Of a stretch of DNA of 64,000 bases, positions 1 to 11,356 are shown one piece after another. Position numbers and translations under genes: made by a program. This DNA comes from Triatoma infestans (Eukaryota; Arthropoda; Insecta; Hemiptera; Reduviidae). A model generated the notes under the pieces. That model was not told the origin of the DNA, made no database searches, and saw nothing but the letters and a program-made list of their open reading frames with translations. Position 1 is the stretch's first letter. Each line of letters begins with the position of its first letter. Location of the stretch: assembly GCA_011037195.1 (NCBI GenBank), contig JAAEAF010000343.1:455429-519428 (forward strand), read 5' to 3'.

Positions 1-500
1 TCCCTTCCAAATAGATTTCTTTCAGAAATTTTAAGACCTTGACGGTTCTTGGGTTTTATATGCAACTTCGATGCGCCAATATGCATCCAGATTTCTAAAA
101 CCTTCCTTGAATCAAAACTAGGTCGGTAGTCCATTTGGCGGAATATCACTCTGCTTTCTCGATTCCCTCCTCATTAGTGAACTCTTCTTGTTGAGACTGG
201 TCGCTTATCCCTCCGAAAGATATCAACTTCTTGAGGGGAGTTTCTAGAACTTTCCTTGTCAGATTTGACGACCACCTGATCTGGAGGCGAAAGATAATAA
301 CTCCTTTACTCCCGTCTCCATTGAGTTTGCCTAGGCTTTCATTCCTAAACAATTTTCGAACTTGATTATCTGATAGGATCACAACCTCCTGGTTTCGATA
401 ATTTCTTTTGAGATTGAACTGGAACAACTTCCCTTAGGCTTCGCATTGCGTTTCCTTGTTTTACATACACCAATTCTCTGTCCGAAATGATACTTCACAT
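1..500 (-). other. Unrecognised block with a 93-codon minus-strand ORF
   Basis: The minus strand is open from 427 down to 146 (93 codons). The product is basic and hydrophilic with no motif I recognise. The block has a more even base composition than the AT-rich DNA to its right, which suggests a transposable-element fragment or a coding relic. No splice sites or homology support a host gene, and the block may continue off the left edge. Confidence 0.2.
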
Positions 501-1049
501 CTTTAGCATCATTTTATAGAATTTTAAAAAGGGTCCTCTGTGAAATCCATTCTTAATTTAGGAAACATCTTAAAAATATAATTCCGTGCACTGATATCTA
601 TCTAAAAAGAAATTATCTCTTTAATTGTTTCATTCAAACTGGAATAAGTATAATAAAATCAAACAAAAAGACTTGTTTATTAATGCAAAAAGGTCGATAC
701 ACTCTCATCGACTGCAGCTGTAGAGCGATAGTATTATTGCATATTCTGTCTATGGTAGAATGCAGTTGTTAGTTTAGTTGTATGCATTAATTTTTGGCTG
801 GTATCCAATGCACATTGTGTGTGGTGCCGAAGCTACAGGCGCTACATTCATATATTTTCTCTATCTGTCTTTTATGAAAGGAGTTTTCTAGTTGTTATAA
901 GAACTTTATTCAATATATTACAACAGTTCATACTTATCTCCTAGTTTTATATGTATTATTTTAGTACACAAGATATGGTCACAGACAAAACGTCATTATA
1001 GTACTAGTCTTTACTGTTTAGTCGCATCAAATTTTTTGAAATTGAGTTT

Positions 1050-1500
1050 TGTTTTAATCGGAAATACATATTTTGAGGTCCCCTGATTACGACGGAAATG
1101 TTGTGTGTGTGAGTGTGGGAGAGAAATAACTCCAAAACGAAAAATCGCTCAGACTTATTCCGACAAGATTCATCAATCCAAGTGTCACGCGATTTATGTA
1201 TTTATTTTTCGCGATTTTTCTCGGAAATGACAAACGATTTGCTATAAACTTCGTACATTATCTAAGTAAATGCCTATCACTTTTATTTAAACATTTTATT
1301 AGGAAAAATTGGTTTTTGAAGTAGGGGGAAAGTAACGTCAACTTTTTCCACAAAGTACCATTTCACAGCAATCTTTGGTTCTGTCATTAATATAAAACTG
1401 AGGTACATTAAAGGCATTGTTAGAATTATTAACCGGAAGTGCAACTTTAAAGAATAGATTTCTTAATTTTTTGAAATTTTCTCAGAAGCGACAGCACAGA
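1050..1500 (+). repeat. Dispersed repeat family, copy 1
   Basis: This is a copy of the repeat seen many times between 1 and 35 kb. Shared landmarks in order are 'ttttgaggtcccctg' (1072-1086), a 'cgcgatttttctcgg' stretch, 'gcctatcacttttattt', and 'ccggaagtgcaacttt' near 1432 followed by 'aatagatttcttaattttttg'. No open reading frame is preserved. The family is non-coding and unclassified. Confidence 0.55.
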
Positions 1501-2459
1501 TTTTTTTAAACTTAGGCATAGTTATATAACATTATCACTTTTTTATTTTTGAGTTAAGCCATTGTGGGGACTGACGACGTATGGCGCTGCCATACAGTAT
1601 ATTCATTCATGTACTCTCTATTCCAAAGGTCATTCATGTACTCTCTGTTCCAGGCCTCATCACCTATGTATGCCTGGGGGCAACTAAATGTTTATTGCAT
1701 TCCAAGTTTGTAGGCAATATACAGTATTAAACTTATAATCATTAAAGTATGAGAGCATAATCGTGATAGTATTGACCGGGGAAAACTCAGCTTCGATAAT
1801 TTGACACAATTGTAGAAACAAAACGGCTCATCATAGTTGAGCTTAATGTGCTTCTTCATGTTTAATATGTATGCATATAACCTAAATTTTGGCGCAACAG
1901 GCCATGAACGGCTATGACTTGTCCAGACGGCAATTTTTATTGTGTGTGGGACTTGTGGTAAAAGCTCACGCGGTTCCCATCATCTTCTGGCCTTCGCTAC
2001 CTAGGTTCGCTATTAACTTCAGCTGTCCAATTTTTCACAAGATGAAGGGGTCAACACCATCTTTGCCCTCACACCAAAGGTGCCATTAGACTACCGCGCG
2101 AGGGTGTAATATACAAAAGTGTTAGAATTCTCCGATTAAACGTATCTCTATTAATAGTCAGTAACTTCAAATTCTGAACGGTAGGGGCTATTAGTTATAA
2201 ATTATTGATAATTTTGTTTAGTCGGCGATATTATTATTTATTATTTGTCTGTGGGGAGGGACCAAACTCTACGCTATCCAAAGTCTCACTGGGCCCATAT
2301 AGCTACCCCAAGGAAAACAACAACAAACCGGGTCTAGAACAAAAATCCAGACCCGGAAAGTGGGTGATAAGTAGGTGTCCTTCTTTATTCAATAGTTTCT
2401 CAATTCATAATGGCCTTTAGGAAAAAGATGTACATTAAATTAATGGGTGTACATAATCC

Positions 2460-2640
2460 TAATTCTTTTGAACAATAAGAAAGAATATATCAACTGTATT
2501 TGCTCTCTGCAAGTCTATGTTATTACACTGTTTGACAAAAACATGCTGATGATGGGCGAACGCAAACCACAAAAAGAAGCAGGCTGTCACGGAAAGTGTC
2601 TGATACAATAAAAATTCAATTATAGTTGACCAAAATGATG
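2460..2640 (+). repeat. Hammerhead-motif repeat, plus-strand degenerate copy
   Basis: This stretch matches the reverse complement of 10230-10400 over more than 100 bases. Shared blocks include 'aaaaacat', 'ctgatgatgggcgaacgc' and 'ccacaaaaagaagcaggct'. CTGATGA is at 2546-2552. The copy has lost the segment that at 10.3 kb supplies the second strand of stem II, most of GAAAC and the GTC, so it should not be an active ribozyme. A short 90-codon minus-strand ORF (2459-2731) overlaps it and looks accidental. Confidence 0.5.
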
Positions 2641-2739
2641 GGCCTAAATTTTTGTAGACGTCACAAAGAATAGTACCCACCCGAAAACTATCTCTCAGAA
2701 CTTCAGTATTGTAATTTACATATGTATACAATAGTAAAT

Positions 2740-3480
2740 AGTAAACATGTGGAAAAATGATACAGATGCCCTGGGACCTCCCAGTGACTCCATAAGATTT
2801 TCGTTTTTAAATTACGATACTTGACTGATGTTATCAGAGAACACACATACCCGAGAGATTTTCAAAATGATGTTTTTCGTTCTCTGGGGCCTCAAAATAA
2901 TTATTTCTGACAATACCATCAATGTACATAAATGAAGATAGCAATATCTTCGTCGTACAGAAGTTAGACCTTATAGAAGTGGAGATGTGTATATCAAGCG
3001 AAATCCACTGCAGCATGGAAGCTGTTCAGCGTTTTTGGGAAACGAAAATCGCAGAAAGCTCCCAACTTGATATTTCGTTTAGATACCAGTTTCATTTTCT
3101 GACATAATGGCCAAATCATGACAGATGGCTCATAATAACATCTGTTCACATTCATTTTCTGGCAGTCATGGATAGAAAAAAATATTCTGGCAAAGGTTTC
3201 CGCGATTTTACTGTTCCCCTCCAGTTTTTCGCAATTTTCCTCAAAATTCTGATGATTTTCTTTTAACTTTGCATATCAAATACATATAGTACGTATTTAT
3301 ACATTATTAAATAGTGGAAAATTTAGTTTTGAACAGTTGTTGGCAGCTGCAACGGTAAGCTCCACATGAGTACAATTTAAATTTGGTTCTGTTTGAAACG
3401 TTTTTCCGGGAAAAATGATTTTAGGGTAGTTTGGGGGGGGGGATCTGTATTAGATGTGAAATGCTATTGGGATTGACAAC
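2740..3480 (+). repeat. Dispersed repeat family, degraded copies
   Basis: Several landmarks of the 1050-1500 repeat recur in degraded form: 'gatatttcgtttag' near 3071, 'cgcgattttactg' near 3200, and 'gtttgaaacgtttttccggg' near 3390 followed by a poly-G stretch at about 3430-3441. The order is partly scrambled, which suggests nested or truncated insertions. No coding capacity is visible. Confidence 0.35.
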
Positions 3481-4049
3481 ATCTGTTCACATTCTAGTAC
3501 AGCATAGTGCTAACGAGCAAATTACGTGACTATTTTACACCAGATTTTGTTTGTTAGAATGGTAATTGGGCATTATTGTCACTAAAGATTGATATTGCAA
3601 ATTACTCACAAAGGAAATTTGCCATTGTAACCATCGTAAGTTAAATTAGAGTACAAATAAGCAAGAAATTAAAGCTTTCATGTTCAAGTAGATTGTTTGC
3701 TTTGTGACAGAATTAAGCTTACAGGCGAGGCATGTGGCCCTCACAGTGTACATTGTTGATGGCGGCAAGTTGTAAATTTATGAATGGTCGGGCAAGTAAT
3801 AAGTTTTTACTTGGTTCAATGAAAAAGAATTTTCTTTTTATACCAACACTCTAGGAAGTCTTCAGCGTTTTCCCTTATTTAGGGGTTGGGAAGAGAGTCT
3901 TTCAATTTTAGTTCTCTTAGTTTTACAATTAACTTCTTTTATCACTATTTTGTAGTGGATATTTTTTATGAGGTATTATTTTTGAAGAAGAGGAATATTA
4001 TAGAGAGTTCTCTGTAATATTCAGAGTGGTGGAGTTTATGTGTAGGAGC

Positions 4050-4420
4050 TGGGAGTGATGCTGATCTTCCGCCCGTTTTGGAGGGTAGCGAACGGCCACG
4101 CCTCCTATCGACCGGAGGCGGCAATTCTCTTTCTCTCTTTCTCCCTCATCCAATTGCCTCACGGCCGCCGCCTACTCTCTCCGCTGCTGACACATCCTCC
4201 ACCATGCTTTCTCACTGCTAAGGTCATCTCTTCACCACCTCCGCAACATCATCATCGTCAAGTGAATCTTTCTTTCTGAAAGTTGCGCCGCTTCACTCCC
4301 ACGCACCTACATACTGTATATACGCAGCGCACAAAACCACTTTCCCTTCTGTAGACCACTGCTACCACCAACACATAGATCTACAAGAGTTTAGTCTACC
4401 GTCCACCATACAGATTCCGA
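4050..4420 (+). other. GC-richer pyrimidine-rich block, nature unknown
   Basis: The block is clearly richer in G and C than its surroundings. It includes a 'cggccgccgcc' stretch near 4161 and a 74-codon ORF (4055-4279) that is low-complexity Pro/Leu/Ser/His. It could be an upstream promoter or 5' UTR exon of PPP4R1, or a remnant of unrelated DNA. No convincing donor site or homology was found. Confidence 0.2.
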
Positions 4421-4799
4421 TAAACTCTTCCTAAATTTCCATTTTCTCCATTTCGCAATACTCCCGCTTGTCTTTCATTTTGGATTTTTAATTGTACAGT
4501 TAAAACCAAAGTTTTTCGAAACTCTGCATTTCATCTTCTAAAGACTGCCTTACAAAAAATATCCTTGTTCTAAACCCTTTAGTTGATTAAAGATCTGCTG
4601 TGAAATAGTCAAACGACTTTCCCTTCGTCCAAATAATAAAATTTACTAAATAGATTTTCCTTAAAATTGCCATGTTTGCTATGTTTAGTTGGGCTGACCA
4701 TAAAAAAGTTGTTAGGGTTGTACTTGTATATTGGTCGGACTTATGTGGAGCTCCCTCTGTCAAAGCCTAAAATTCTTGTATAATTAAAATTCAAACCAA

Positions 4800-5180
4800 A
4801 CTTAAAGTCCCCACCCCAATCCTTTAAAATCAATTTTTTCAAGAAAAAAATTCATATAAAAGTGATAGTTTTTATTTGTGCAGTTTAAAGAAAAGTTTAC
4901 AATTCCAGGTTAAACAAAATCGTTACAGCCGTGTACGAGAAAATTCGTAGAAACTAAAAAAAAACCTTTCTTTTATTCTGTAAAGTAGGAGGGCCAATCA
5001 TTTTACTGAGCTGATACTTGAGAGAAAACTTACTGTTCCGTCAGAATCCACCAAAAATCAATTTTCCCCCAAAAAAGTTTCAAATGAAATTGGTAGCTAT
5101 TTATTGTGTGCTTAGATAGAATGATATACGTAGTTTAAAGAAAATTGTTGGAGCCGCTTTCGAGAAAAACCGCGAAATAT
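4800..5180 (+). repeat. Dispersed repeat family, degraded copy
   Basis: Family phrases such as 'gtgatagtttttatttgtgcagtttaaagaaaa' (in segments) and 'gagaaaattcgtag' recur here, with 'gagccgctttcgagaaaaaccgcg' near 5151. No ORF. The right edge runs into a (CA)n tract (about 5266-5281) and a (TA)n tract (about 5299-5320). Confidence 0.35.
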
Positions 5181-5339
5181 TGAAAAAACATTCGATAACC
5201 GTCACCGAAACTTTTGCATGTTATGTTCTGTATACTGTTCTCACTCTCACTCTCTCTCATAACTACACACACACACACACAACACGCATATATTTTTTAT
5301 ATATATATATATATATATATGCAGACCCTTGGCCAAAAA

Positions 5340-6420
5340 AAAAAAAATTCGTGCTCTGGGGACCTTAAAACTGTATTTCTGGTGAAAACTCAATTTCGAA
5401 AATTTGACCCGATCACACACAGTATCCTCTTAACAACAGCACTAAGAGAAAGTAAAAAAACTGGCACACGACTTTTCTGTTATTGCTTACAGTATAGGGG
5501 AACAATGCATCGGTAGTTTTTTATCGGAAATATATGTTTTGAGGTCCCCTGTGTACGGAATAAAAAAGCTTTTAGCCATTGGTGGATATGAACAAAATAT
5601 CTCAAAAATGAAAACTGCCGGAACTTGATGTACCATTTAAGTCCACCATTGCACCGAATACGAAGTTTTCGATCATCAACTGGAAATGGGAACTTTAGTG
5701 AAGCTATGTTTTGGTTTTTCCAAAGTTAGTCGTTTTTCCAAATATGGCTACTGATTTTCTCTAAATTTCTGTGCTAACTACATATATTAAGAAAAAGTAT
5801 TTTCTCTTACCTTTGTTCAGTAACTAATTATTCTTTTGAAAGTAAAAAAACTAGATTGAAGCGGGGTGGGATTCTGGGGGCGCACTGTCCTCAGGCATTT
5901 CTCTAAAATGAAAGAATTTGGACGTACTTTTGACTATTCATTGAAATAATTTAAAGTATAATTGAAAGGGGAATATGTTTGTTTAATAAGTAATACCAAA
6001 TTTGAAGTAAAACGGACCAACCGAAAGTGCAAGTTTAGTTTTGGATTTTTCAGCATTTTTTACTTTTCTCGGAAATGGAACTCTAAAGATTTTCCTTAAA
6101 ATTCTTCGTTTAACTTCCATACGTCAAACTTTTGATTTTTATTCGAAACTTTTCTCGAAAAACTTTATTTTCTAGGTTACTCTAGGGATCTGAAACGTTA
6201 GACATGATCTCTGTAATACCATTTCATAAGAAGATTTCACACCTTCATCTGGTGGTGTTGAATGAAGTAAACTTTAGTGAAAATTCTGATCTAAAGAAAA
6301 TTTGTCAGTCAATTGTAAAAAGAGAAAATCGTGAAGCACATTATTATATTTTTTAATTCTTGTTTCATCTAGTTGCCACTGCTCGGGATCTCCATCTAGT
6401 TTGCCCCCACTAAAATTCTC
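5340..6420. repeat. Dispersed repeat copies in opposite orientations
   Basis: At 5357 'ggggaccttaaaactg' is the reverse complement of the family landmark seen again in plus orientation at 5537-5551 ('ttttgaggtcccctg'). About 195 bp is therefore bounded by inverted copies of the same landmark. Plus-orientation family sequence follows, with 'ccgaaagtgcaagttta' near 6020. No protein is encoded. Confidence 0.45.
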
Positions 6421-6689
6421 CTTCAGTTAAAAGACAATAATCAGATTAGAACCTATTAATAGATTGCTTACGTCAAATATGCGATTCATTGTTTTGTTTA
6501 CAACTGAAGTAGAGAGAGAGAAAAAAAGCGCAATAACTAGTAAATAATTGTTATTATGGAAACAGAAATTCTATATTGCTTATTGTCACATATTAAGATA
6601 CTATCAATTTTATCTGGCTCTTAAAGAATGGACTTTTATTGGCTTAATTCTCTTTCTCTTGCTCCCTAGTAGTAGGAAGTATTGTAATC

Positions 6690-7560
6690 GTGTCAAATTT
6701 TCCATATGAGTTTCACCAGAAATATCCGTTTTGACGTCCCCTGTGAGGGGTGTATGAACATCATCATAGCTCAAAAAAAAATGGTAGAAAGTTCAAACTT
6801 GATATTCCGTTTAGGTATCCATGGGATCCGACAATAGGTTATCTGTCATAATTCCTCAACCGGAAGTACCACGTTAATGAATAGTTTTTTTACTTTTTTG
6901 CGATTTTCTCAAAAATGGCTCTAACTATTTTCCTGAAACTTGTAATATCAACTACACATTCCAAGAGCTACGTCTTTTATTTGAAACATTACTCCGGAAA
7001 AATTCATTTAAGGGTCCTTTTGAGGGAGGGGTGGGGTTTATACTAAAGTGCTATTTCGGTTTATTTATACAATTCTATCTTCTAAATAATATTTATTAAA
7101 ATTAAATATGTTGTTGAAATTCCGAGTTTGAAAAAATCGTAAAAAGTATTTTTCACGTTTCAAAGTATTTTCCCTAAAACGACTCCAACTTTGTTTCTTT
7201 AAACTTTGAATGTGAACTACACATAGAGAAAGCTACAACTTTTATTTGTAACATTTCTTCTGGTAAAGTCATTTGGGGAGGGTTTTTGAGAGGGGGTGGG
7301 GTTATGCTTTCTCCAAAGTGCTATCTTAATTAATTATACAAATCTATCATACAAACAAAATTAATTAGAAATAAATAGATTGCCAAAATTCTGAGTTTGA
7401 AGAAAATTAGTAAACCGGAAGTGCGTTTTTACGAATAGTTTTTCAATTTTTGGGATTTTCTTCATAAAAACACAGACAGTTCATTTTTTTATTTGCAGTT
7501 AACTTTCCAAATTTTAAAGAAAATATTGGAACGGTTTTTGAGAAAGTTTCGAGATACTAA
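6690..7560 (+). repeat. Dispersed repeat family, tandem-module copy
   Basis: This is one of the clearest copies. The order is 'gacgtcccctg' (near 6731), 'aaccggaagtaccac' (near 6857), 'cgattttctcaaaaatggctc', 'ttttatttgaaacatt', and a G-rich 'gagggaggggtgggg' block. A second round follows with 'aaccggaagtgcgttttta' (near 7413). The two-module layout recurs at 31.1-31.7 and 34.3-34.7 kb. Non-coding. Confidence 0.5.
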
Positions 7561-9000
7561 TCCTTAAATTTCACTGGTTAACCAATTTTAATCAAAGTTG
7601 GAATTCCACCAATGCACTCGAATATATTGTTATTATAGTCTACTGTACTCTGCAAGAAGTGGCACTGTAGAGGAAATCTTAACGTAGCCAAGTTTTTATT
7701 TTGAGCTGCGGCTGTTTCTTTCTCACACTTGTGAGAAAAGAAAGCATTTTCTGGAAAATCACTTTAATGAAACTTCACCTAGTTTACCATAAAACAATAA
7801 ACACAAGTAAAAATAATTTCGTCTAAAGTAAATACTTTTACTAACCAATTAAACTGTTGAAGTTAATATGCTTTTGTGTTTGATAGTAACTATACTTTCC
7901 ATTTTATATGATCTATATATGTATAATGTTGCAATATTTAAGGACTGAGGACCATATGCACCCATTTGGTTTTCCCCATCTTCTAAGTATTCTGTAGGGC
8001 TAATTTCCTTTCTCCTATCAAAACCTTTCAGTCTCCAACCACCGGGAGGTTGTTACTTGGGTAGTAACTTTGTACTCTTGATTACTTGCTAGAAATAAAT
8101 TATTTACGTAAACACCTGGGGTCTTGTTATATGTGTGGGTTTATGGTCATTTACTTTTATAATCATTTTATTAGTTTTTATCATCATGGATTCTTTTTAT
8201 TAAGTGTATTTTCTAGCAATAATACAATATTTTATGTGAATCAACAGTTGAGAAAAATAAATTTCTCCACAAGCAACTGTTTGGTGAGAAACACACACAA
8301 AACTTACTGCAATATGTATGGGTATCAAATAGGAAGTTATTAGTCGAAATCTCTCCATCGAAAGTATCGATTTTGTAATTTTTTTTTCGCTATGTTGGAG
8401 AAAACTGCGCCAAAAGATGATCCTCTTCAAACTTGCACATGCACTTTATCTTTTTTATATGAAACATTTTTCTTAGATATTGATTTTAGAAGAAGAGGGG
8501 AAGAGGTGATAAAGGATTTCACCTGTTGCATTAGTTACACTTTTTGCATTAAGACAGAACAAAGTGTAAATATAAAAAAAATCTGATTTGAAAAACTCAC
8601 CCGACTTTCTCATATAGCAGCTTATAGTTCTAAATAACAACTTCTCTTGGAACTTGGAATGTTTAGTTGCCTTTAATAATGTAAGGTCAGCAGAACTAAA
8701 AATTGGCATTTAGAGGATAGCTCAAGTCCCCAGTCTACCTCAAAACGCCCTAACATAATTTTCTTGGAAAAACTTTTCAACGCAAGTGTTAGATTTTTAA
8801 ATGAGCAGTTAGTATATCTCGTACGTTACCGGCAAACTAAGAATGTAAACAATGCCTAGGCATTTCATACATTTCCCGAAGACGTTAGACAATATGTAGA
8901 ATTTACTCCGGTTTCATACTTTGCGTAAGCGTTCTATTGAATGTCTTCTTATTCTATTGAAAGTTACCTTCCTTATACGGCTAGAGTGATTACATCATGT
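7560..9000. other. AT-rich stretch without recognised features
   Basis: Only short ORFs of no homology are present (for example 8086-8343 plus, 8473-8709 minus). Many poly-A/T runs. I see no exon, RNA gene or recognisable element here. Confidence 0.4.
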
Positions 9001-9008
9001 TCGTGAGG

Positions 9009-9724
9009 TCATGTGTTCAGATTTGAAATATCAAGCATTTTCGTGTGCCATGTGTGAATAATTTTTAAAAGTATATATGAACATGACCAAATACATCTTC
9101 GTAAATCGTAAATTTTCATCATCCGTCCTTCTTTAAGCCCCATAACTCCCAGGCAATAAGCAGTCTTGAGGTAGATCGCAAACCATGTCCCTCTTCCCCC
9201 ACTTCGCTGATAGGCGAAGCCTCGCGCGGATTGCGTTAGCGAAGCGACGACAGAATTTAGATTGGCTTGGAAGCGACAGAGCGATATCGTCTCTCCCCGC
9301 TGCTTGAGAATCTTGTAGGCTTCATAAATATACTTCACATCGAATCCGTTCTCTCGCCGTTTTATCACTTGTCCAGTGTAGGAGTATTTCATTTAAATAT
9401 ACCTATGAGATCTTAAATATACCTATGAGCGAAGGAAAGACCAGCAAAGCCAGTGACTTCAGAGGGACTACATGTGGCATAGTATGTTTTACAATACTGG
9501 TTAAGTTTTTAGTATTCACCGGAGCCGAGAATGGTCAGAAACTGAGGATTACAGTATCCTCGGAGCGCTTTGTTTTGGGTCCCCATTGGTTCTCTTTCCG
9601 TGATTGCATCCACTTACACGACCGTAGCAGCAGCTATGGAAGGGAGAGAGAACTGCGGCCGAGTAGGCAAGAAGGATGGGGGGCAGAGAAGAGTAACACA
9701 TACGCGAGAGGATCAAAAAAATAA
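9009..9724. other. GC-richer island with overlapping ORFs on both strands
   Basis: The minus strand is open from 9392 to 9009 (127 codons) and the plus strand from 9425 to 9724 (99 codons). The 9190-9360 core is notably GC-rich and could once have been coding. The minus product is basic, with no motif I recognise. It may be a fragment of a mobile element or a host pseudo-exon. No splice model could be supported. Confidence 0.25.
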
Positions 9725-10229
9725 GCCTGTTTAAGTAAAATTATGTTAATGGAAATGAAATAACAAATGTAACTTACTTTCATGATATTCAACTCTGGCC
9801 ATTCCCGTACAAACACCTCATTGCAACTTTCTTATTGAAAAAACTAACAAAACTGAAATCCTCTTAATTAGCACCAAGCAAGTAGTTTGCATTGATTAAT
9901 ATTATTTATATAAAAGAATTTATAGATCTTGAAAGAAAATTAATATAATGTGATATCTGATTATTAATAATACCATTGCAAAAGGCCACAAATAGTAACA
10001 TTCCTTCGGTAATAAGTAAAATACCAGTAAAATATCCTGGGGGGGGGGGGGAAAATTAACTTCAATCCTCCCACAGTACCACCTAAAATGAATTTTTCCA
10101 GAAAAATGTTACAAACAAAAGTGGTACGATCAACATGCGAAGTTTAAAAATATCAGAGATAATTTGTACGGCAATGGCCAGAGTACAAACATCTCATTGT
10201 AATTTTAAGGTTTGACGATTTGAATACCA

Positions 10230-10400
10230 TTGTAAAATCAGAGATATTTTCCGTGATAGCCTGCTTCTTTTTGTGGTCATCGACCAGTTTCGGGCGTTCG
10301 CCCATCATCAGGATGTTTTTTCAAAACAGTTTGATAACACACACTTGCACAGGGCAAATTCAATTTATACATCAAGTGAATATTTCGAAATTTTGACAGA
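10230..10400 (-). repeat. Hammerhead-motif repeat, intact-core copy
   Basis: The reverse complement of this segment matches 2460-2640 along most of its length, so the two are copies of one repeat in opposite orientation. This copy retains the full ribozyme-like core (separate entry). The repeat carries no ORF of its own. The core type suggests a terminal repeat of a Penelope-like element or a non-autonomous relative. Confidence 0.5.
10278..10315 (-). ncRNA. Minimal hammerhead-ribozyme-like motif
   Basis: Read on the minus strand: CATC, then CTGATGA, an unpaired T, stem II GGGCG / loop AA / CGCCC, then GAAAC, TG, GTC and GATG. CATC and GATG can pair as stem I. CTGANGA, GAAAC and GTC are the conserved hammerhead core, and stem III is reduced to almost nothing. 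The extra base before stem II departs from the canonical fold. Minimal motifs of this kind are reported from Penelope-like elements, where they are thought to act as dimers. Cleavage activity is inferred, not shown. Confidence 0.55.
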
Positions 10401-10639
10401 TCGGAAACTTATTCCATTTAAAAGAAAGTACAAAATAAATTTAAAAAGAAATTCCATACACATGCACACATAATTGGCAATCAAATTTGTTGTTCAGATT
10501 TAGTAATAGAAGAAAGCGTTGTAGGTGTAGTTTTGCTGTCTCGGTAAAAAAGGTGGGTAGTAAAAAAAAAATATATCAAAAGACTGCACAGTCACATCAT
10601 CATCACAGTTGATTACGGTATTTGTAGTAGTATAGTTCG

Positions 10640-11356
10640 TACATACGTAATTCAGAGAGATTCCATGCTCTCGCTATTAGCAGAGAGAGGGATGTTACTG
10701 TAAACGGTGAGAAGTATATATATATGAAAAATATTTGTTTGTGGGTATTAGTGGCGCTTCACTTTGGTACTGAAACGTATTAAAAGTTGAAATCCCCCAC
10801 CAGACCGCCACTACCACCACCTGTCTTAGTGTGTATGTGTGTGTGATTAGTTGGTGTAACGGTCGTGACCACGCCGTCAGCGCTAGTAGTCACGCTTTGG
10901 GGCGGCCATTTCTATCAAGACTCTCCTCCCGGTCGCATCGGTGTGTTTAGCTGTGTGTTGTGTGTGGTGATCTGCAGTAGTACATGCTTGTTGTGATGTT
11001 CATTCTTATATTAAGTTAAAGAAACACTTTTTTATTTTTACATAGTTTTAATTTTCATACTTTTTATAAAAGATTCTCTACAAGAGCTAATCAAAAACGA
11101 TCATCACATCACTGTAATTAAAAGAAGCATTCGCCAAAATCTTCTCATATTTCATCAAGTGTTATAATGTGTGTAACTTATTTTTTTTTTTTATTAATGA
11201 AACAATGAGTGTTTTGTGCTTTTTCATTTTGGAAAACAAGTGTTTTTGCACAAACAAGTGAATTAGTGGAATTTTTTTTTTTTTTAAATTATGTGTTGTG
11301 TTCGAGAATGGGTCCACCCTGACCGTGAGACACCATTGCCGGTCGTCTACCACGAG
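10640..11356 (+). promoter_or_regulatory. Candidate promoter and 5' exon of PPP4R1
   Basis: Base composition rises sharply between 10850 and 10960, including 'ggggcggccatttc' at about 10899. A T-rich stretch and an ATG (11291) follow, and then a strong splice donor, GAG|GTGAGT, after 11356. The next good acceptor is PPP4R1 exon 14233. Splicing across this 2.9 kb intron looks natural, but the 11291 ATG frame (22 codons to the donor) does not match the conserved PPP4R1 frame. The frame that does match has no ATG after the TGA at 11259. This may be a non-coding first exon, a uORF, or part of a longer unresolved 5' end. Confidence 0.35.

Noticed and set aside
1601..1655. Tandem duplication of 'cattcatgtactctct'
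   Set aside because: It is a single two-copy direct repeat with no further structure, not enough to call an element.
4055..4279. 74-codon ORF in a GC-rich block as the first PPP4R1 coding exon
   Set aside because: The product is low-complexity Pro/Leu/Ser/His with no similarity to the PPP4R1 N-terminus, and the possible donor does not give the required phase.
5180..5516. ORFs through the (CA)n/(TA)n region
   Set aside because: The peptides are runs of Thr-His and Ile-Tyr derived from simple repeats.
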